64,000 nt of DNA from Daphnia carinata (Eukaryota > Arthropoda > Branchiopoda > Diplostraca > Daphniidae). Shown here piece after piece: positions 26,481 to 38,984 of this stretch. The translations under genes were made by a program, and so were the position numbers. The stretch is taken from the NCBI RefSeq assembly GCF_022539665.2, contig NC_081331.1, positions 1,274,501 through 1,338,500 on the forward strand, given 5' to 3'. How positions within the stretch are numbered: the first letter of the stretch is position 1; each line of letters begins with the position of its first letter. The notes beneath the pieces were generated by a model. It was not told where the DNA came from. It saw only the letters and a list, made by a program, of their open reading frames with translations, and did no database searches.

Positions 26481-28844
26481 TCTGGCGCAGCTATGCCAGG
26501 TATGCGGATCCTGATTATTCAACGACGCCCGTCAACAAAACGTAATAGCTTTCAAAAGAAAAAGAAGAAGAAGAAGAAGAAGAAAAAAAAAGGGGGCCAG
26601 GGACGGGACGCACATCTTCTGACCGACGTTCGCCCAAGTGCGGGCAGTCGCATGCGCCCGGGCTCGTGTGTTGTCGTGCTGCGCGTTAAAAGCGACTGTT
26701 AACTGACTTTTTTTTTTTTTCCTTTCGTTCTGGCACTTCTTTCTCTTCTCCTTCTCTCTCCCCTATTCTTTTGATGGTTTCGTTTCTTCGAAAAAAAAAA
26801 CAAACAAACAAATGAAGCGTAAAATGGATACGTGAATACCTTTATGCACGCACACACGCTAAAGTATATCCCTCCCCATTTTAGTTTCTTTCGTTTTTAT
26901 TCACGAACCCATCGACCGATCGACGACCTGAAAAATGGCTCTTTTTCTTTTCTTTTCTTTTTTTTTTTTCTCGTTCGCAAAATCGCGCAAAGAACCGGAC
27001 GAATACCTGGGAGGTTTTTTTTGGTCAAAAGAGGTGATGGTGATGTCGAAATGACAATGGAGACGTTTGATTGATTTCGGGTTGTCATTTCCCTCTGCCT
27101 TGATTTCGAGCCGTTATTTTACCTTTCACCCGCATCGAACCGGTTGACTTCTTATTTCTCTTTGTCCACAAGAATCAGACGAAATGGGCCTGCAAGGACG
27201 TGTAGACGTGGAGTTCCTGGGCGTACGTGCGTGTCGTCACCTCAACCACTGGATTGGTGGTACAGACATCGTCGTTTGTCACCTCTCACCTGTTACACCT
27301 TACATGCCACCGCAGCCAAATGTCCCTTTTTGCTGTTTAGAATATTTCATGCACGTGGATTGGTACAAGGCTCTTCTGATTAGAGGAGTCGTTAAGAGAA
27401 AAGGTAAGAAACATCCACGTGATTAAGGCCCACCCTTGCACGAGTTTTAAATGTCCATCTCGTGAATTTTGTGTTGTCCCGTACTCATCAATAATAATTT
27501 GTTCTAATTCCTGTAATTGGTTTCTCTCAGATTCACCTGATTTACTGTTATTCGACAGTCAAAAGCTCGTCGTTATAAACGAGACTATGATACGCACACA
27601 CATACGCGCTAGTTAATCAGTCTTACAATTACGCCAGACAGACCAACATCTACGTGCCATGGCTTCTGTCTGTTGTCTTAGACGTCGTGTTGGGGGTCTA
27701 AACAGGAAAAAGGTGCGGATATAACTGGAGCTGTTATGGCAGGAAAAGACGAAACAAAATATATATATATAAGAAAAATTGAAAGAAAGAACGTTCAAGT
27801 TTTTCGGCTACACACGCACACACTGCCATTGCCTCTGCTAGCCGAAATATATAAATGTCAATATGGCTGTTGCTGCCCTGGCGCCTTGGTATAAATACAC
27901 GACGGCCATAGAGCAGCCCACATGGATAGTTAGTTATAGTTAGTTAGCCTATACTTCACGAGCGGAAAGGTGATGACACGACTGCATCTTCTTCCCCCCT
28001 TTTTATTTATTTTTTTTTTTTTTCGTTCTTAAAGGACCTTCTGATTTTTGTGGATGGACGGCGGTGGCGTCCGATATGGACGCGTGTGAGGCTTGCTAAT
28101 AATAAGACAACACGCATCAACTATCAGCCGCATCCCTAACTGGCGTTCCTCGCTCTTGACGACAGCGCCATATCTTTTTCTTTGCATCTTGACCCTGTCT
28201 TTTGTTTAGGCAAACCTCACACAATTCATATGTATGTGTATTGCATCTGAAGCGCGCCTACAGATTGCCTAATCAGCTGTTTGATGTGGATTGATTGAAT
28301 CGCAAGATAAGACGGCAGGGAGGGTAGGTAGGTAAACTTAAAACGAAGGCAACCTGTCGGTTGAGTGGGTTACACACAAGCCGTGATTGTAATGAATATT
28401 ACCGACAATGGTTGCGTCGTCGTGATAGGCCACGAATTCATCAAAGCATTCGTCAATGTCGATTTTAAAAGGTTCCGCTATGCTAATCGCTTTTTAAAAA
28501 GGAAAATATTTAAATAGCACGTGGAAGGCAAGAAGAAAAAAAGAAATGTGATTGTTCAAAGGTTGAAGCAACAAAAAGATGTGCTTACCTAACGACGGCC
28601 TGTTGTCAGTGTTGCTGGGATTGCGGACAATACGCAGGGCCTGTTGCTGTTGTGTTTGCTGGGAAATTACATTATTAGTAGCCAGGGCGACGCTGCGATT
28701 GCCCTTCTCGTCGTTGTGATGATGATGGTTGTCGGGCAGCACGGTGGTCACGTTGTTCGGCGGTGATGAATTGGCCGATGATGAATGCCGTCTCTGGCGG
28801 TGGCTGCCGCCACCGAGAGGCAGTTGACTCGTAGCGCAACCCAT
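4576..28844 (-). CDS. PDE8: High-affinity cAMP-specific 3',5'-cyclic phosphodiesterase, PDE8 type
   Basis: Exons in transcript order: 28844-28589, 28489-28403 (possible cassette), 21150-21091, 15494-15211, 13970-13911, 11124-11067, 10950-10821, 10728-10442, 9094-8935, 8845-8712, 8578-8471, 8245-8049, 7966-7688, 7009-6882, 6478-6333, 6080-5925, 5492-5363 and 4772-4576. All junctions from 21150 to the stop are phase-consistent. The product is about 950 aa, with an N-terminal MGC, a receiver-like domain, a PAS domain and a class I PDE catalytic domain. PDE8 hydrolyses cAMP with high affinity and is insensitive to IBMX. The exon linking 28403 or 28589 (phase 1) to 21150 (phase 0) was not found. 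The acceptor at 9094 is weak and approximate. Confidence 0.93.
5061..5071. repeat. Poly-C/G tract
   Basis: A run of 11 C residues on the plus strand, within the last intron of PDE8. Confidence 0.9.
8471..9094 (-). CDS. PDE8: PDE8 linker exons between PAS and catalytic domain
   Basis: Exon 9094-8935 carries [13 protein letters not shown], matching the conserved RKGSLDVK-like phosphosite region of PDE8. Exon 8845-8712 carries [18 protein letters not shown] and AAQESSP. Exon 8578-8471 carries [11 protein letters not shown] and DLVGALL. All are recognisable PDE8 linker motifs. RKAS is a plausible PKA or Raf-interaction region site by family knowledge. The 5' boundary of 9094 is the least certain splice site. 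Confidence 0.85.
10442..10728 (-). CDS. PDE8: PDE8 PAS domain exon
   Basis: This 287-nt exon encodes a PAS fold: [20 protein letters not shown], then [17 protein letters not shown], then [23 protein letters not shown] domains in PDE8 act as regulatory or protein-binding modules. The exon starts with AA completing a Glu codon and ends in phase 0 at a gtagca donor. Confidence 0.93.
10821..21150 (-). CDS. PDE8: PDE8 receiver-like (REC) domain exons
   Basis: Five exons encode the regulatory domain: 21150-21091 ([10 protein letters not shown]), 15494-15211 (VMLVFERED, then [20 protein letters not shown]), 13970-13911 ([10 protein letters not shown]), 11124-11067 ([18 protein letters not shown]) and 10950-10821 ([20 protein letters not shown]). 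Each segment lines up in order with the vertebrate PDE8 N-terminal receiver-like region, and the exon phases agree. The 15211-15494 exon holds a Ser/His-rich insertion of about 25 residues. The two smallest exons, 60 and 58 nt, were found only by following phase and homology. Confidence 0.88.
14884..15111 (+). pseudogene. Possible HSPA12-like (Hsp70 family) N-terminal fragment
   Basis: An open frame inside a PDE8 intron, on the opposite strand, reads [12 protein letters not shown]. This resembles the phosphate-1 ATP-binding motif at the start of HSPA12/Hsp70 proteins (VVAIDFGTS). The upstream 40 residues are hydrophilic and unrelated. After the motif the expected SGYAF-type continuation is absent (VRVMAVRV) and a stop follows at 15109. 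It may be a decayed fragment or a first exon with an unrecognised donor. The match is short, so chance similarity is possible. Confidence 0.28.
23511..23524. repeat. Poly-G tract
   Basis: A run of 14 G residues in the large PDE8 intron, followed by AGGGA. Such a run can form G-rich structures and is prone to assembly length error. Confidence 0.9.
23659..23677. repeat. CA microsatellite
   Basis: About nine CA repeats in a PDE8 intron. Confidence 0.9.
24743..24768. repeat. Poly-A tract of 26 nt
   Basis: The longest homopolymer in the window, within a PDE8 intron. It could be a retrotransposed tail or simple slippage; no retroelement body was recognised next to it. Confidence 0.9.
26435..26477. 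repeat. GA microsatellite with adjacent GAA-rich tract
   Basis: About 20 GA repeats, preceded by GAAGAA repeats from about 26401 and followed by another AAG tract at about 26558-26583. All lie in a PDE8 intron. The strong purine asymmetry could allow triplex-type structure. Confidence 0.9.
28403..28489 (-). CDS. PDE8: PDE8 small acidic exon, possible cassette
   Basis: This 87-nt open stretch has a GT donor (gtaata) and an AG acceptor. Its length is a multiple of three, and it keeps the phase-1 frame of the preceding exon. It encodes [20 protein letters not shown]. The sequence is not recognisable in vertebrate PDE8 as I remember it. Being symmetric, it could be included or skipped without changing the frame. 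Confidence 0.6.
28589..28844 (-). CDS. PDE8: PDE8 first coding exon, MGC N-terminus
   Basis: The exon starts [13 protein letters not shown], like vertebrate PDE8, which begins MGCAPS. Gly2 and Cys3 make N-myristoylation and palmitoylation plausible, which would place the enzyme at membranes; this is inference from the motif. The rest is low-complexity, with an NHHHHND stretch and a QQTQQQQ run, then RPSL before the donor at 28588. The exon ends in phase 1. Confidence 0.88.
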
Positions 28845-30902
28845 AATTTCTTCCTTTCTTCGTCACTTTTGCACGGCACTGCACACAATAGCACTGTACA
28901 CTCGAGGTTCACGTAGTGGCATCAATAAAAAAAAACACTTGATGAGCTCGGCTGGAACCCCTGTCCGATTTGTCACTCACGTCACGCACCGTCCCCCTTC
29001 GTCTATTCGTTTTTTCTTTGCCTCTGTAATGAAGTTCAAACAATCCCCCGCCCTCCCTCACCTGGCCAGCAACACAAAATCCCCGCGTTGGAGTTTTGCT
29101 GTTGAAAGTTTGTTTTTCTTTTGTGTGTGTGTTTTCTTGGTCAATATTCGAAAGGGGAAAAAGAAAAAAAAAAAAAAAGGGGAAGAGTCTGGTGAGCGAA
29201 TTTTGTGGGCTTTCCTATAGAATCCGGAACGATCCGCTTACAACATCCTGGATGGAGGGGAGAAATAAAGATGACCGTACCACCATTGAGTAGTGAATAC
29301 ACGCGCTCGTCACAACCGAATGAAAATTCTTTTTTTTGCTTGGCTGGGTGGATTTTGTTTTGTTTGTTTTGTTCTTTGGTCGCCACAAACTCAAACTGTA
29401 CGTCTGTTTGTTGGCTATTGACACAATGGGTACGTCATGGAATTGACGGATCGGACGAAAGGCAAAAAGCGGAAGAAAAAAAAAGGAAATTGACAAGCAC
29501 CAATAGACAGTCAGCCGAGAAAATGTTGAAGTTCTTTAGATTGCCCCAGTCCTTTCAGTGAGCTTACTTTCACATGACGACGAACGACCAGCTTTGTGTG
29601 TCATCCAATCAGTTGACAACTATTTGTGCTCGTCCTTGTTGGATTCAAAGGGACAGGCAAGTATTTAAAAAAAAAAAAAGAAGGGGTAGGATATGTAGGG
29701 GGATGTCAAATCAACTACTGGTGAAGTGGCAGTGAGGAGATCAATCAAGTGGAGTCCACACCGAATGAATAAGAAGAAAGAGTCATCTTTGGCTTCGTGC
29801 TGATCCGATCGCCATCAAACACCTGTTTTTCTGCACCACCAAATACAAACAAAACAAAGCCAAGTTTAGTCAACTGAATTAATGATGACAGTCATTGAGC
29901 ATCGACACAGCATCAACAAAAAGGTCTTGTTTAATATTCAGTGCTATCACGGTAACGAATGAAAATCAAATTTGTTAACCAAAAAAAAAAAAAATAAATA
30001 AAAGGAAGAAAAAAAAAATAGTTCAAACACTTCAGATTTTTATGGCTATATGTTCCAAGGTTACACTCCCGCCCGTCTCTTATTCCCTATTCGGCGCGTT
30101 CGTCGTTTTTCGTCGCCGTGCAGAAACAATGTCGTGTTTTTATTACGTCCAACATTACCGGGCATTAACCAGCTAGGATGCGAAGCGCATCAAACTTGGT
30201 CGACGCGCTGACGTCAGGACGTGACACCGGACAGAATTCGCTTTGACTGGCTGAGACTAGCGTTCGCTAGTCTCCAAGTTCAACTGAGACACTTTCTCTT
30301 CCATTTTTCAGTTCTTTTCTTCTTTATTTTGATCCGCGTTCGTTTTAAACTTTTCTTTGGTTCGCTTCGCTTTATTTCGTTCTTTATCTTCGTCTTGCCC
30401 TTTTTGTTTCTGCGTTGTGAGCCAACGTTTGCTTGCCCGTCCGTTCAAAATTCTAAACAAACAAGAACGTTGAAACGATTTCATTTCGTTTCTTTTGTGT
30501 CTTTTATCTTCTCTTTTATGCGACGGGCTGTTTACATAACGCGGTACAAGTAAGCGACTGTCTGTGAAGACGGGTTTTTGATATCATTTCAGCCTCTCGG
30601 GGGTGACGATCTTTTTGTAGATTGTCCTCATCAGCCGCATTTTGGTTGAAACAAAAAGAATGGAAAACAGCCCAAAAATCAACGACCAAAGTGACAAACA
30701 AGGGCTGCTAGGTTTATGCAAGAAATGACGACACACGCGACTGCCAACCGTTCGCTTGATGGATTGTTGATTGGCATCCTCGTCGGCACGTTTGAGAAAC
30801 TACGACAAATATTGAGCAAGCCTCTACATCGCACGACGAGCAGGCTGGCTTGTCATATAGATACGCAGTCTCTGACATTTTAGTATCGCAATCTAACACA
30901 AC

Positions 30903-30930
30903 CAACCGATGCACGCAAGTGCATCGGTTG
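30903..30930. repeat. Perfect 12-bp inverted repeat with GCAA loop
   Basis: CAACCGATGCAC, GCAA, then GTGCATCGGTTG. The arms are exact reverse complements and the four-base loop is a GNRA-type tetraloop when read as plus-strand RNA. It lies about 2 kb upstream of the PDE8 start codon. It does not overlap any coding frame I support. Confidence 0.85.
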
Positions 30931-31282
30931 ACGCAACAATGACGACATTCCTGAACATTGCTCTCTGATGTCTCTCCTTTGTGCATCTGTCTGCGTTGTG
31001 CAACGAAAAGGCCCATTTATGAAAACATTCAAGATAGATCTAAAAGTTTTGATTGGCTTAAGACTGCTTTGATTGGCTTCGTAGTTTCTGTACAAAGTTA
31101 AAATCGAATCAAAGTTTACCTTTTTTTTTTTTTTTATTTTATCAAACCTTTTAAATGGTCGACTTTTTTTTCTTTTCTAGTTTCAAAAGAAATTGAATAG
31201 AGGTGGGCAACAGCTGTGCCGGATTCTATGCGAGTTGCATGCCGACCCAGGATTCAGCGGCCCTCCAAGGATCACAGATATG

Positions 31283-31284
<2 letters not shown>

Positions 31285-31313
<29 letters not shown>
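31285..31313. repeat. CA microsatellite
   Basis: About 14 CA repeats in the gene-poor region upstream of PDE8. Confidence 0.9.
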
Positions 31314-31318
<5 letters not shown>

Positions 31319-33218
31319 AAAAAAAAAAGAAATCGATGTGATGCGATTCTCAGCAGACCTCCCTCAGTGTATCGTCTTATCCAATAAGTTGAATGTCGTG
31401 CCATTTGTTCCTCCCCAAAAGCTCTTTACTTTTTCTCCTATGACTATTGTTTTGTTAAAATGTGCGCGTCGTTCGTTTAAAAGAAAAAGGGAAAAGTTCC
31501 TCGTCCTACGTAACAGAGCAGTTCGCTTGAAAATATGTTTGGAAAGTGACGACAAAACGTCCCTTTTCTTTTTTGTTCTCTGAGCAAATATTTGAATTTC
31601 TTCCGAATTTGTTACGTTTGACAGTCACCTTAAAAACTACGTTTTTTTTTTTCTCCTCTCTCATGTATTGTTTGATTTTTGGAGACTTCGATCGTATCGA
31701 CTTGTCTATATTTTGATTGATCTCTCGAATTCTTCGTATGATTTTTAAAATAATATTTTTTCTGTTTTCCTTGTTTGCGTTTGTATTACATACGTTCTGC
31801 TTGTCCAGCACACACCTTATTCGATGACGGGTGGAGTTGTTAGGAAACACAGTTGAATGGCGAAGAGCTTTGTATGTACAAGAATTAATGCACCTGGCCC
31901 TTTTCTTCATATAGATCTTTTATCTCTCTCTCTCTCAGTCTCTTACGGTCTATTCAGCGAATTCGTCTTGTAAGAGAATTATGAGACATAATTGGTGCTG
32001 CTGTTGCCATGTGATGGATGTGCGTGAAAGAATGCAACCTTGCGCTCGTTCCTCTTTGTCTCCTTCAGTTATTCTGTATGAAATAATAAAAGAGTCTCCC
32101 AACAAAAAATTATAAATAAAAAAAAAAAAAACAGACGGCCGCTAGACACACAGAAAAAGTGAAATATTCGAAAGGAAAAAAACATTTTTTTTGGTCAACA
32201 AAAGATCAAAAACTAGCGATAATAAAAAACAGATGCGGTGCCCGCCTTTGCGTGTACGGGTTGCTCCCTGCCCTCGCCGATGTGTGTGTGTTAGATATAA
32301 TAGACAGTGTAATACATAACAAAGCAACACTGGCCCAGCATAATGCGAAATCTGTCTCATAATATTTTGTTCTATTATATAGAACTCTGTTTCGTGATGA
32401 CAACCATTGTAGCAGAAGGGCGAATAAAACAAGACTGGCAAGATGAAAGACGAGGGGAGTTGAACAAAAAATTTATGAAAATAAATACGAAATAAAAATA
32501 GAAACCACTTTGGGAGGGGTCGTGTACATATTATTTTTTTTTTCCTTGTCGGACGGCTCACGCTCACGCTGCTCGCTTTCAGCATTTTTTATCGATTGAT
32601 ATCAGAGAGTGTATAATACTCGCTGCTGTTGCTGACTGTTCGGTTTCTTTTTCGTACGCGTGTGGATTGGCTCCATAGGGAAAACGTGTAGAGCGGGGAC
32701 AGACGGAATGGAAGAGCGAGGGATGCAGATGAATAACACAATCATTAACGAGCGCAGCAAACAGAGTAGACACAGAGATAGAAATGCGCAGCAAAAGCGC
32801 CAATTTGCGAGAAGAAAGAACGAAATTTGCGTCTCTTTATCAATTTCATTTAGCCAGTTGACTTGTTTGCAATGAACCGTTCGCATGGAAACCGGAATGC
32901 TTTAATTCATTCTTTCGTCACGAAGCAGCGTCTGCTTTTGACTTCCCAATAATGAGCTATACAAACTTGCCTTTAGGATAATTTGAATAGTATGAGATTT
33001 TCCGATAATCGTTAATCCCGTCTCCTACGACCTCTGTACTAAGGCATTTACTGAAACACAAAGGGAAAAATTACGTAAGAACAAAAGACAACGAAAGTTG
33101 TTATAAGGACTTTTGATCTCGGAGAGAGAGAGAGCGTTCAATCAACGCGAAAAGCTTTCAGCAGGAACACACAACGACAGAACACACCCAGTGAGTAGCG
33201 CTGCAACGGCCACACTCT

Positions 33219-33246
33219 TTATATATATATATATATATATATATAT
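33219..33246. repeat. TA microsatellite
   Basis: About 14 TA repeats in the gene-poor region. Confidence 0.9.
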
Positions 33247-35089
33247 GTAGGCTATATACACCAGTTGGCCATGGTGTTTTGCCGATGTTCGATTTCTCTC
33301 CCGTATCGGAGGAACCAGACACCCCAAAACTGCTGTGTGCGTTTTCGGCTCGTGTGCCGATGTTCCCTCCAAAATGTACAGAAGTATTTTTTGTTGTTGT
33401 TTTGTTTTGTTTTCGTTTTGAAAATATAAAAAACCAATGCCCAGCCGTTTTCGGTTTCGCGTTTGCTATGCAGTCCGTCACCCACGTCGAGAAACGCACA
33501 CCCAAAAAGCTCAACTCTTTTCACATGTGAATCATTCAAAATGCGTACCGTCGCCATTCGCTGTCGCCCTTTTGTCCCCTTTTTCTTCGACATGTAATCT
33601 CCAAAAGTTGCCTTTTAAACAATTCGAATTAAAAGGACGTAAAGAAACGAAAAACAAAGATGGGCTATCTGAAAGAAACCCGATTTTTCAAATCAGTACC
33701 ATAAATCAAACAAAAGGCAATTGTTCAATTTTATTTTAGCCTTTTTTTTTAAACTTATGGGCATGCTCTTTTTTTCATCGAAATGTCAAGCAAAATTCCG
33801 AAAACAAAAGAATCGATTCATTAGTAACGTGTGACACTGGTCTACCAAGACCTTATAAAAACCTACAGAAGAATTCTTTTTTCTTCACCCAAAAAGACGC
33901 AATACAAGCATCTGGATGCAGACAATATATCGCACGATGATATCGTCCTTGTCTTCTGGCTGTCTATATACCCCCCCGACGAAAGTGAAACAGCAAGAAG
34001 GAAAAAGTAAAGGCTGGAATTGAAAAGAAACACAGGCAGAAGGCAAAAAAAAAAAAAAAAGGACGCTATTTGAAGAGATTCCCTTTTTTTTTTCCTTCTC
34101 ATTCTGCCAATATATATATAGTACATGTACAACTCGTGATAAACAGTCTCACAGAGCCAGAGGTCTATATCGTTCGATCGAAGGCCATGGTGTCTTTTGC
34201 TTTCTATTGGATATATCAAGTCACACACAGGATCGTTTGCCAGCGCTCCTGCTGCTATAGTCGTCCGTCTCGTTCCGAATATAAGGTTCACACAACCGAA
34301 AAGAGCCAGTCAGCCATATCAACCAACAGAGACCTAATTTTTCCCTTTGCCCCCCTTTTTCCTGTCCTGTCCTTTCTTTTCTCCCCTCAGTAAAGGTCAA
34401 TCAAATAAATAGTAGGAAGCTCTATTTGGTGTACAGGACTAGCCTAGAAAATATACCCCGAGTAGCAGTATATATCGTCCGCTCGGATGACTTTTCCCGA
34501 TAGTGTATCCTATATGCTTTTTTTTTTTTCGCAATTTTTTTGGCCGCGTTCCCGCGCAAGACACGGTAGCGTTCCTGCTGACGGCCATCGTTACGTCACA
34601 TTTACACAAAATCGGGAAGGAAAACATGTATGTGTCTATCTGTACATTACTATATAAGGTCTTGTCGAATACGTTGTTTTTCTATTCTTATTGAAACATT
34701 GTAGCAATACACTGTATTTGTAGGCTTCTTTTTTTTTTGTTTTTTTGTAAGCGTTGCGTATACTGGTGAAAGCGCATTGAACAGTTGCTAGTGTGAAAAG
34801 AAAATGGGTAACAAAACGAAAGAGAAAAAGTGTCCCTTCCTTATCGTGCAGCAGCCGATTATTGATTATTTGACGCGGGATTTCACACACACACACACAT
34901 ACACAGACAGACAGAGCCCAAAGCGTACAGTATTTTCTCGCACCCTGCCTTTCTCAGCTGTTTTGTCTCTACCAAACGTCTTTTTATTGGTCGCCGTGCG
35001 CGCCCCCCGACGGCCGGTGGCGTTCGTTCGGGACACACACATACACACACGGAGAAAGAGAGAGAGAGATAGGATAGAGATAGAGAGAA

Positions 35090-35101
35090 GGGGGGGGGGG
35101 G
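35090..35101. repeat. Poly-G tract with preceding GA-rich stretch
   Basis: A run of 12 G residues follows GAGA and GATAGA-type repeats at 35050-35089. Confidence 0.9.
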
Positions 35102-38100
35102 ACGATGGCTATTGACCCATAGCCTTGGACCTACGATGTTGGCCTAGAGTGAACGGCTGCCAAGTAGAGAGAAACGGAATATGTGTAAACGAGAAGAAGA
35201 ATTTTTATGTTTTGACGAAAGAAAAGGCTCTTAGCTTCAGTAAACACACCTCGACTAATTTAAATAGGAGATCGCACTTCTTGCCTGTGACTAAAAGGTA
35301 AGCCCGTCATAATCATATAATCAGCTGATAAGTAGCTACAGGTGGATTCGGATTTTCTTACGTCTTTTTGTATTCACAAAAGGGAAATCAAGTGAAACGT
35401 CGGGAATCGTATTTTTTGTGCGGGGAAATGTAATTATCTTTACCTTGAATTGCCGTGAAGAAGACTGCCAGATTATATTGTACATGCTCAGCAGTTTAAT
35501 GACGAACGACGCAGAGAAAAGTAGGCAATTTGTTTTTGTTTCCTTTTTATCTTGCGTATAATATGACGCTGATTTTGCCGAAGAGAAGCACGTGCTGCAA
35601 CACAGCCGGAGCAGAACACAGCCAGCTTCAATTTTTTCTTTCTTTTTCCTTCTTTTTCCTGTGTTTTCGTTTGTGTCTGTCACTTGTTTGATCAACACAA
35701 CAATTGAAATCTTCAAACGAACACAGTCACCAAGATTCTTCTAGCCACTGAAATGTCCTTTTGCAACAACAACCGGCGATTAAGAAACGCATTTGCTGTC
35801 GACGACAAGATAAGCGTGTTCAAGTATCTTTTTGAACGATGAAAAAATGAACTAGGGAAGGAACTCGGGAAGAAAACAAAAATCAAAAATAAACAAAAAT
35901 AATAACAAAAGAAAATGGAAACAAAGTTGTAAGGGGCTATGGAACCCTCACACACATGCCGCGAAACACACGCACACATGCAAAGCGCACCGGTAACACC
36001 AACGTGGAAATCACGCCAAGACACAGCACCCGAAAGGTGTGCGCGTGTTTTCGTGACCGAAACTTGAGAACGACTGGCGTGAATAGGTGAGCGCTACCCG
36101 AAGAAAACGGGAGAGAAAAAGGAAGGAGCGGAAGGTTGGCGAACGACCGGCTCAAACTCACGTCTGTACAAACCATGGGTGTCATAGAGCAGCGGGAGGG
36201 GGGAAGGGGGAGGGAGAAGGAAGGGTGTGCGTGTGTGCTTAGTGTGTTATAGTGGAAAACTAAAGAGAGGCTGACTTAGTTTAAGGAAAGGCAAGCTAGC
36301 GCCTCCCGGCGGTCACGAGAAGAGCATAACGCAACCATCAACGATGTCGTTACAAGGCGGACATCAGGTGCGCAATATTAGGTAATGATGTTATCTTTTT
36401 TTTGCAATCTCAAAAAGTGTTGCTTGATAGTAATAAGGAAAATGGGGCTTTGATTCTTCTAGTTGATTCCATTTGAAAGGGGAAAAACCAGACAAGGTTA
36501 CATGCTACAATTTGAATGAAGCAGAGGGGAAGAACCTGTTCGCAACAGTAAAATGACATCAACAGAAACGTCATCAAGCTAATTGCAAGCGGTATTGACA
36601 GTAATAACAAATGTTTAGCAAGGATAGCCTTCTATTTAATCAGACTTTGGTATGTATTTGATGACAAAGGAAAAGCTTAAAAAAAATAAAAATAAAAGAA
36701 CGACTGGAAGCTCCCCGCAGGGCCCGTGTTTTTCCTTGGTACGAGTTGCGCACATCAAGTTTGTTATTGCTTTTATTGTGCAACCGATAGAGCATTGTTT
36801 GCTGGTGTTACTGTGTACAATACAAAAATCTATAAAAAGAATACAACAACTATAATCGCTATGATTTTCGATTTTTGGTTTTCTAACTTTCGAAATTGGC
36901 GCTACACAACGTCATCCTTTTTCTTTTCCCTTTCGATTTTACATCGTATCGTGTGTTCCTCCAGCAAAAACTTGCCGTCGTTTCGAAAATCGTCTTATTC
37001 GCTAACGAATCCATAATCCCAATAAGACAAAATTAAAACGCTATTGTATGCGAATAATTGACTCTATGATTACACTGCAATTTTAACTCCCGTAATTGGC
37101 ATGCTATACAATTATTCGACTGATTGGTAAAGGGCTGGCAAACAACTGTAGGTGGTGCATGCACGTCCAGGAAGGGAAACGATGATGGCCGCCCAAAAGG
37201 AGCCTTTTGCTGACAGTATAAATGCTACTATGAATAACGCAAATAAACACTCGTATTATTATGCCAGCGTTGATTGAAGAGAGCGGATTGCCGAGTTGCC
37301 TGATGCGGCTGATGGATGCGCTTCGGCCTTGGCCTAATACGGACGCCAATCATCGAGAGTAATCTCCATGTTTTTCTCTATGTAAAAGGAACATCAAGGA
37401 TAAAAGCAAACAAATAAATGCTCAGAAACGAAAAAGAATAGCTTTCTTTTTGTTTCTTTCGATGATAAACGTCCGTTTCCTTGTTCCTCGTCAGATCCCC
37501 AAATGGATAACAACAGCACGCTGATGAACTGTCCTATAAAAATGACACACTTAAGAGTCTTGTTGATTGGAAATTAGCCAATATCTTCCTTTGGATAATA
37601 GATATTTACACCGGCTAGGTCGCCGAAGATGTAATCGCTTGTCTCCTAATTCAAGTGGACGCCATCTGCAACTAACAAATTCAGAAGCCGAGTCCGATGG
37701 CGCATTAGAAGACACAAACGGGAGGGAATAAAATGAAAATGTATATATCATCACCAGCTTTTGGCCAGACCGACTGTTTGAGCCAAACAGACGCACAATT
37801 GAACAGCTGCATCTTTTTTTTCTCCCATTATTTATTTTCTCTCCAGAAATGCAGACTGATAACGTCGCTTCATACTTTTTATTGTTACAACTTAATCCCC
37901 TTTCCCACTTTTAAGCTTAGCGAACAGGTTAAACTTTTTCTCTTTTTTTTTTCTCCAGCCGCTAATGAAGAAGGACTGACGACATAACTATACCATACCC
38001 GGTTATCTCCTAACAATCTGAAGACAACGCTATATAGGCGAGATGATAAAGAAGAGATTGAAGTTGTTAATGTTATTTCGAATTACAATCGAATGGCATG

Positions 38101-38984
38101 TAACAAAAGTTTAGGGCCGGCTATTTGAACAACTGCGACTCAAAATCCGGATACAAGATATTTATAGGATACAAGGGATTATATGGGATTGTTCAGTGTT
38201 CCCAACTATTTAATTTTTTAAATTATTGGCCGCTGTTGTCCGTCAAGGATTTTCATAAGACGTTTCAACATTCTCGTCTCTACGACTCGGCAGATGGACA
38301 ATAAATTGCAACCAACATTTTGTTCGTTTTTTTTTTGTTAAAGACTCTTTTTGCCAGTTGTTTTATTGACGTGCATGTATGCAGTGAGTGTATTTTTGCT
38401 GACGTGCGGCAGCAGCAGCCAACGATAAAGAAAATGAAATCGTGAATAATGTGAACGTCTTCAAGCACCTTACGTCTCTTTGGTTGGATATTTGTTTTTG
38501 TGTTTTTTTTTCTTTTTCAAAAGTATGTTATACACATCCGCCTTTATGTATTTATGTCATTATTTACTGTCTACGTCAAGAAAATTTTGGCATTTTTTTT
38601 TTCCTTCCTTTTTCTTTTACTAAACGCAGACGGCAAAATCCTGTGGAAGGCGATAGCAACAAATTGTTTTATGGCAGGTGGTAAAAGACAGACTCGAAAA
38701 AAAAGTTTACGTTAGGTAATCGTCGCATTTTTATTGAAGCCAACCAGGAGGGGAAAAAGAAACACAAGAACAACAAAAACAAATAAAAAAAATGTGAAAA
38801 TTGAAACAAGTTGAGGCCAGCTGAGATGATGAAGAGATTTCACGTAAAAAGTGAAGGGTCATTTTTTTTTGCGCAACGCGCATCTATCGCAATGACGTCA
38901 AACATTTAAAAACCCTGAGATCTCTAAAATGTATGGAATATTTTTTTTTCTCTCCCATTTTTACGACCGTTTGCCGTTTCACGA

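Larger units (their letters stand above)
28845..38984. other. About 10 kb gene-poor region upstream of PDE8
   Basis: It lies between the PDE8 start (transcribed leftwards) and the 3' end of the unidentified minus-strand gene. It should contain the PDE8 promoter and any noncoding first exons. What I see is A/T-rich sequence with homopolymers, CA and TA microsatellites and one strong hairpin (30903-30930). Open frames up to 134 aa are low-complexity (F/L/S- or K/N-rich) and show no domain. No gene can be supported. Confidence 0.5.

Noticed and set aside
27184-27426. 80-aa plus-strand frame in a PDE8 intron
   Set aside because: Its composition is reasonable, but there is no domain, no clear splice sites and no start context; it is not better than chance.
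30221-30553. 110-aa plus-strand frame upstream of PDE8
   Set aside because: Almost entirely F/L/R/S from a T-rich tract; low-complexity noise.
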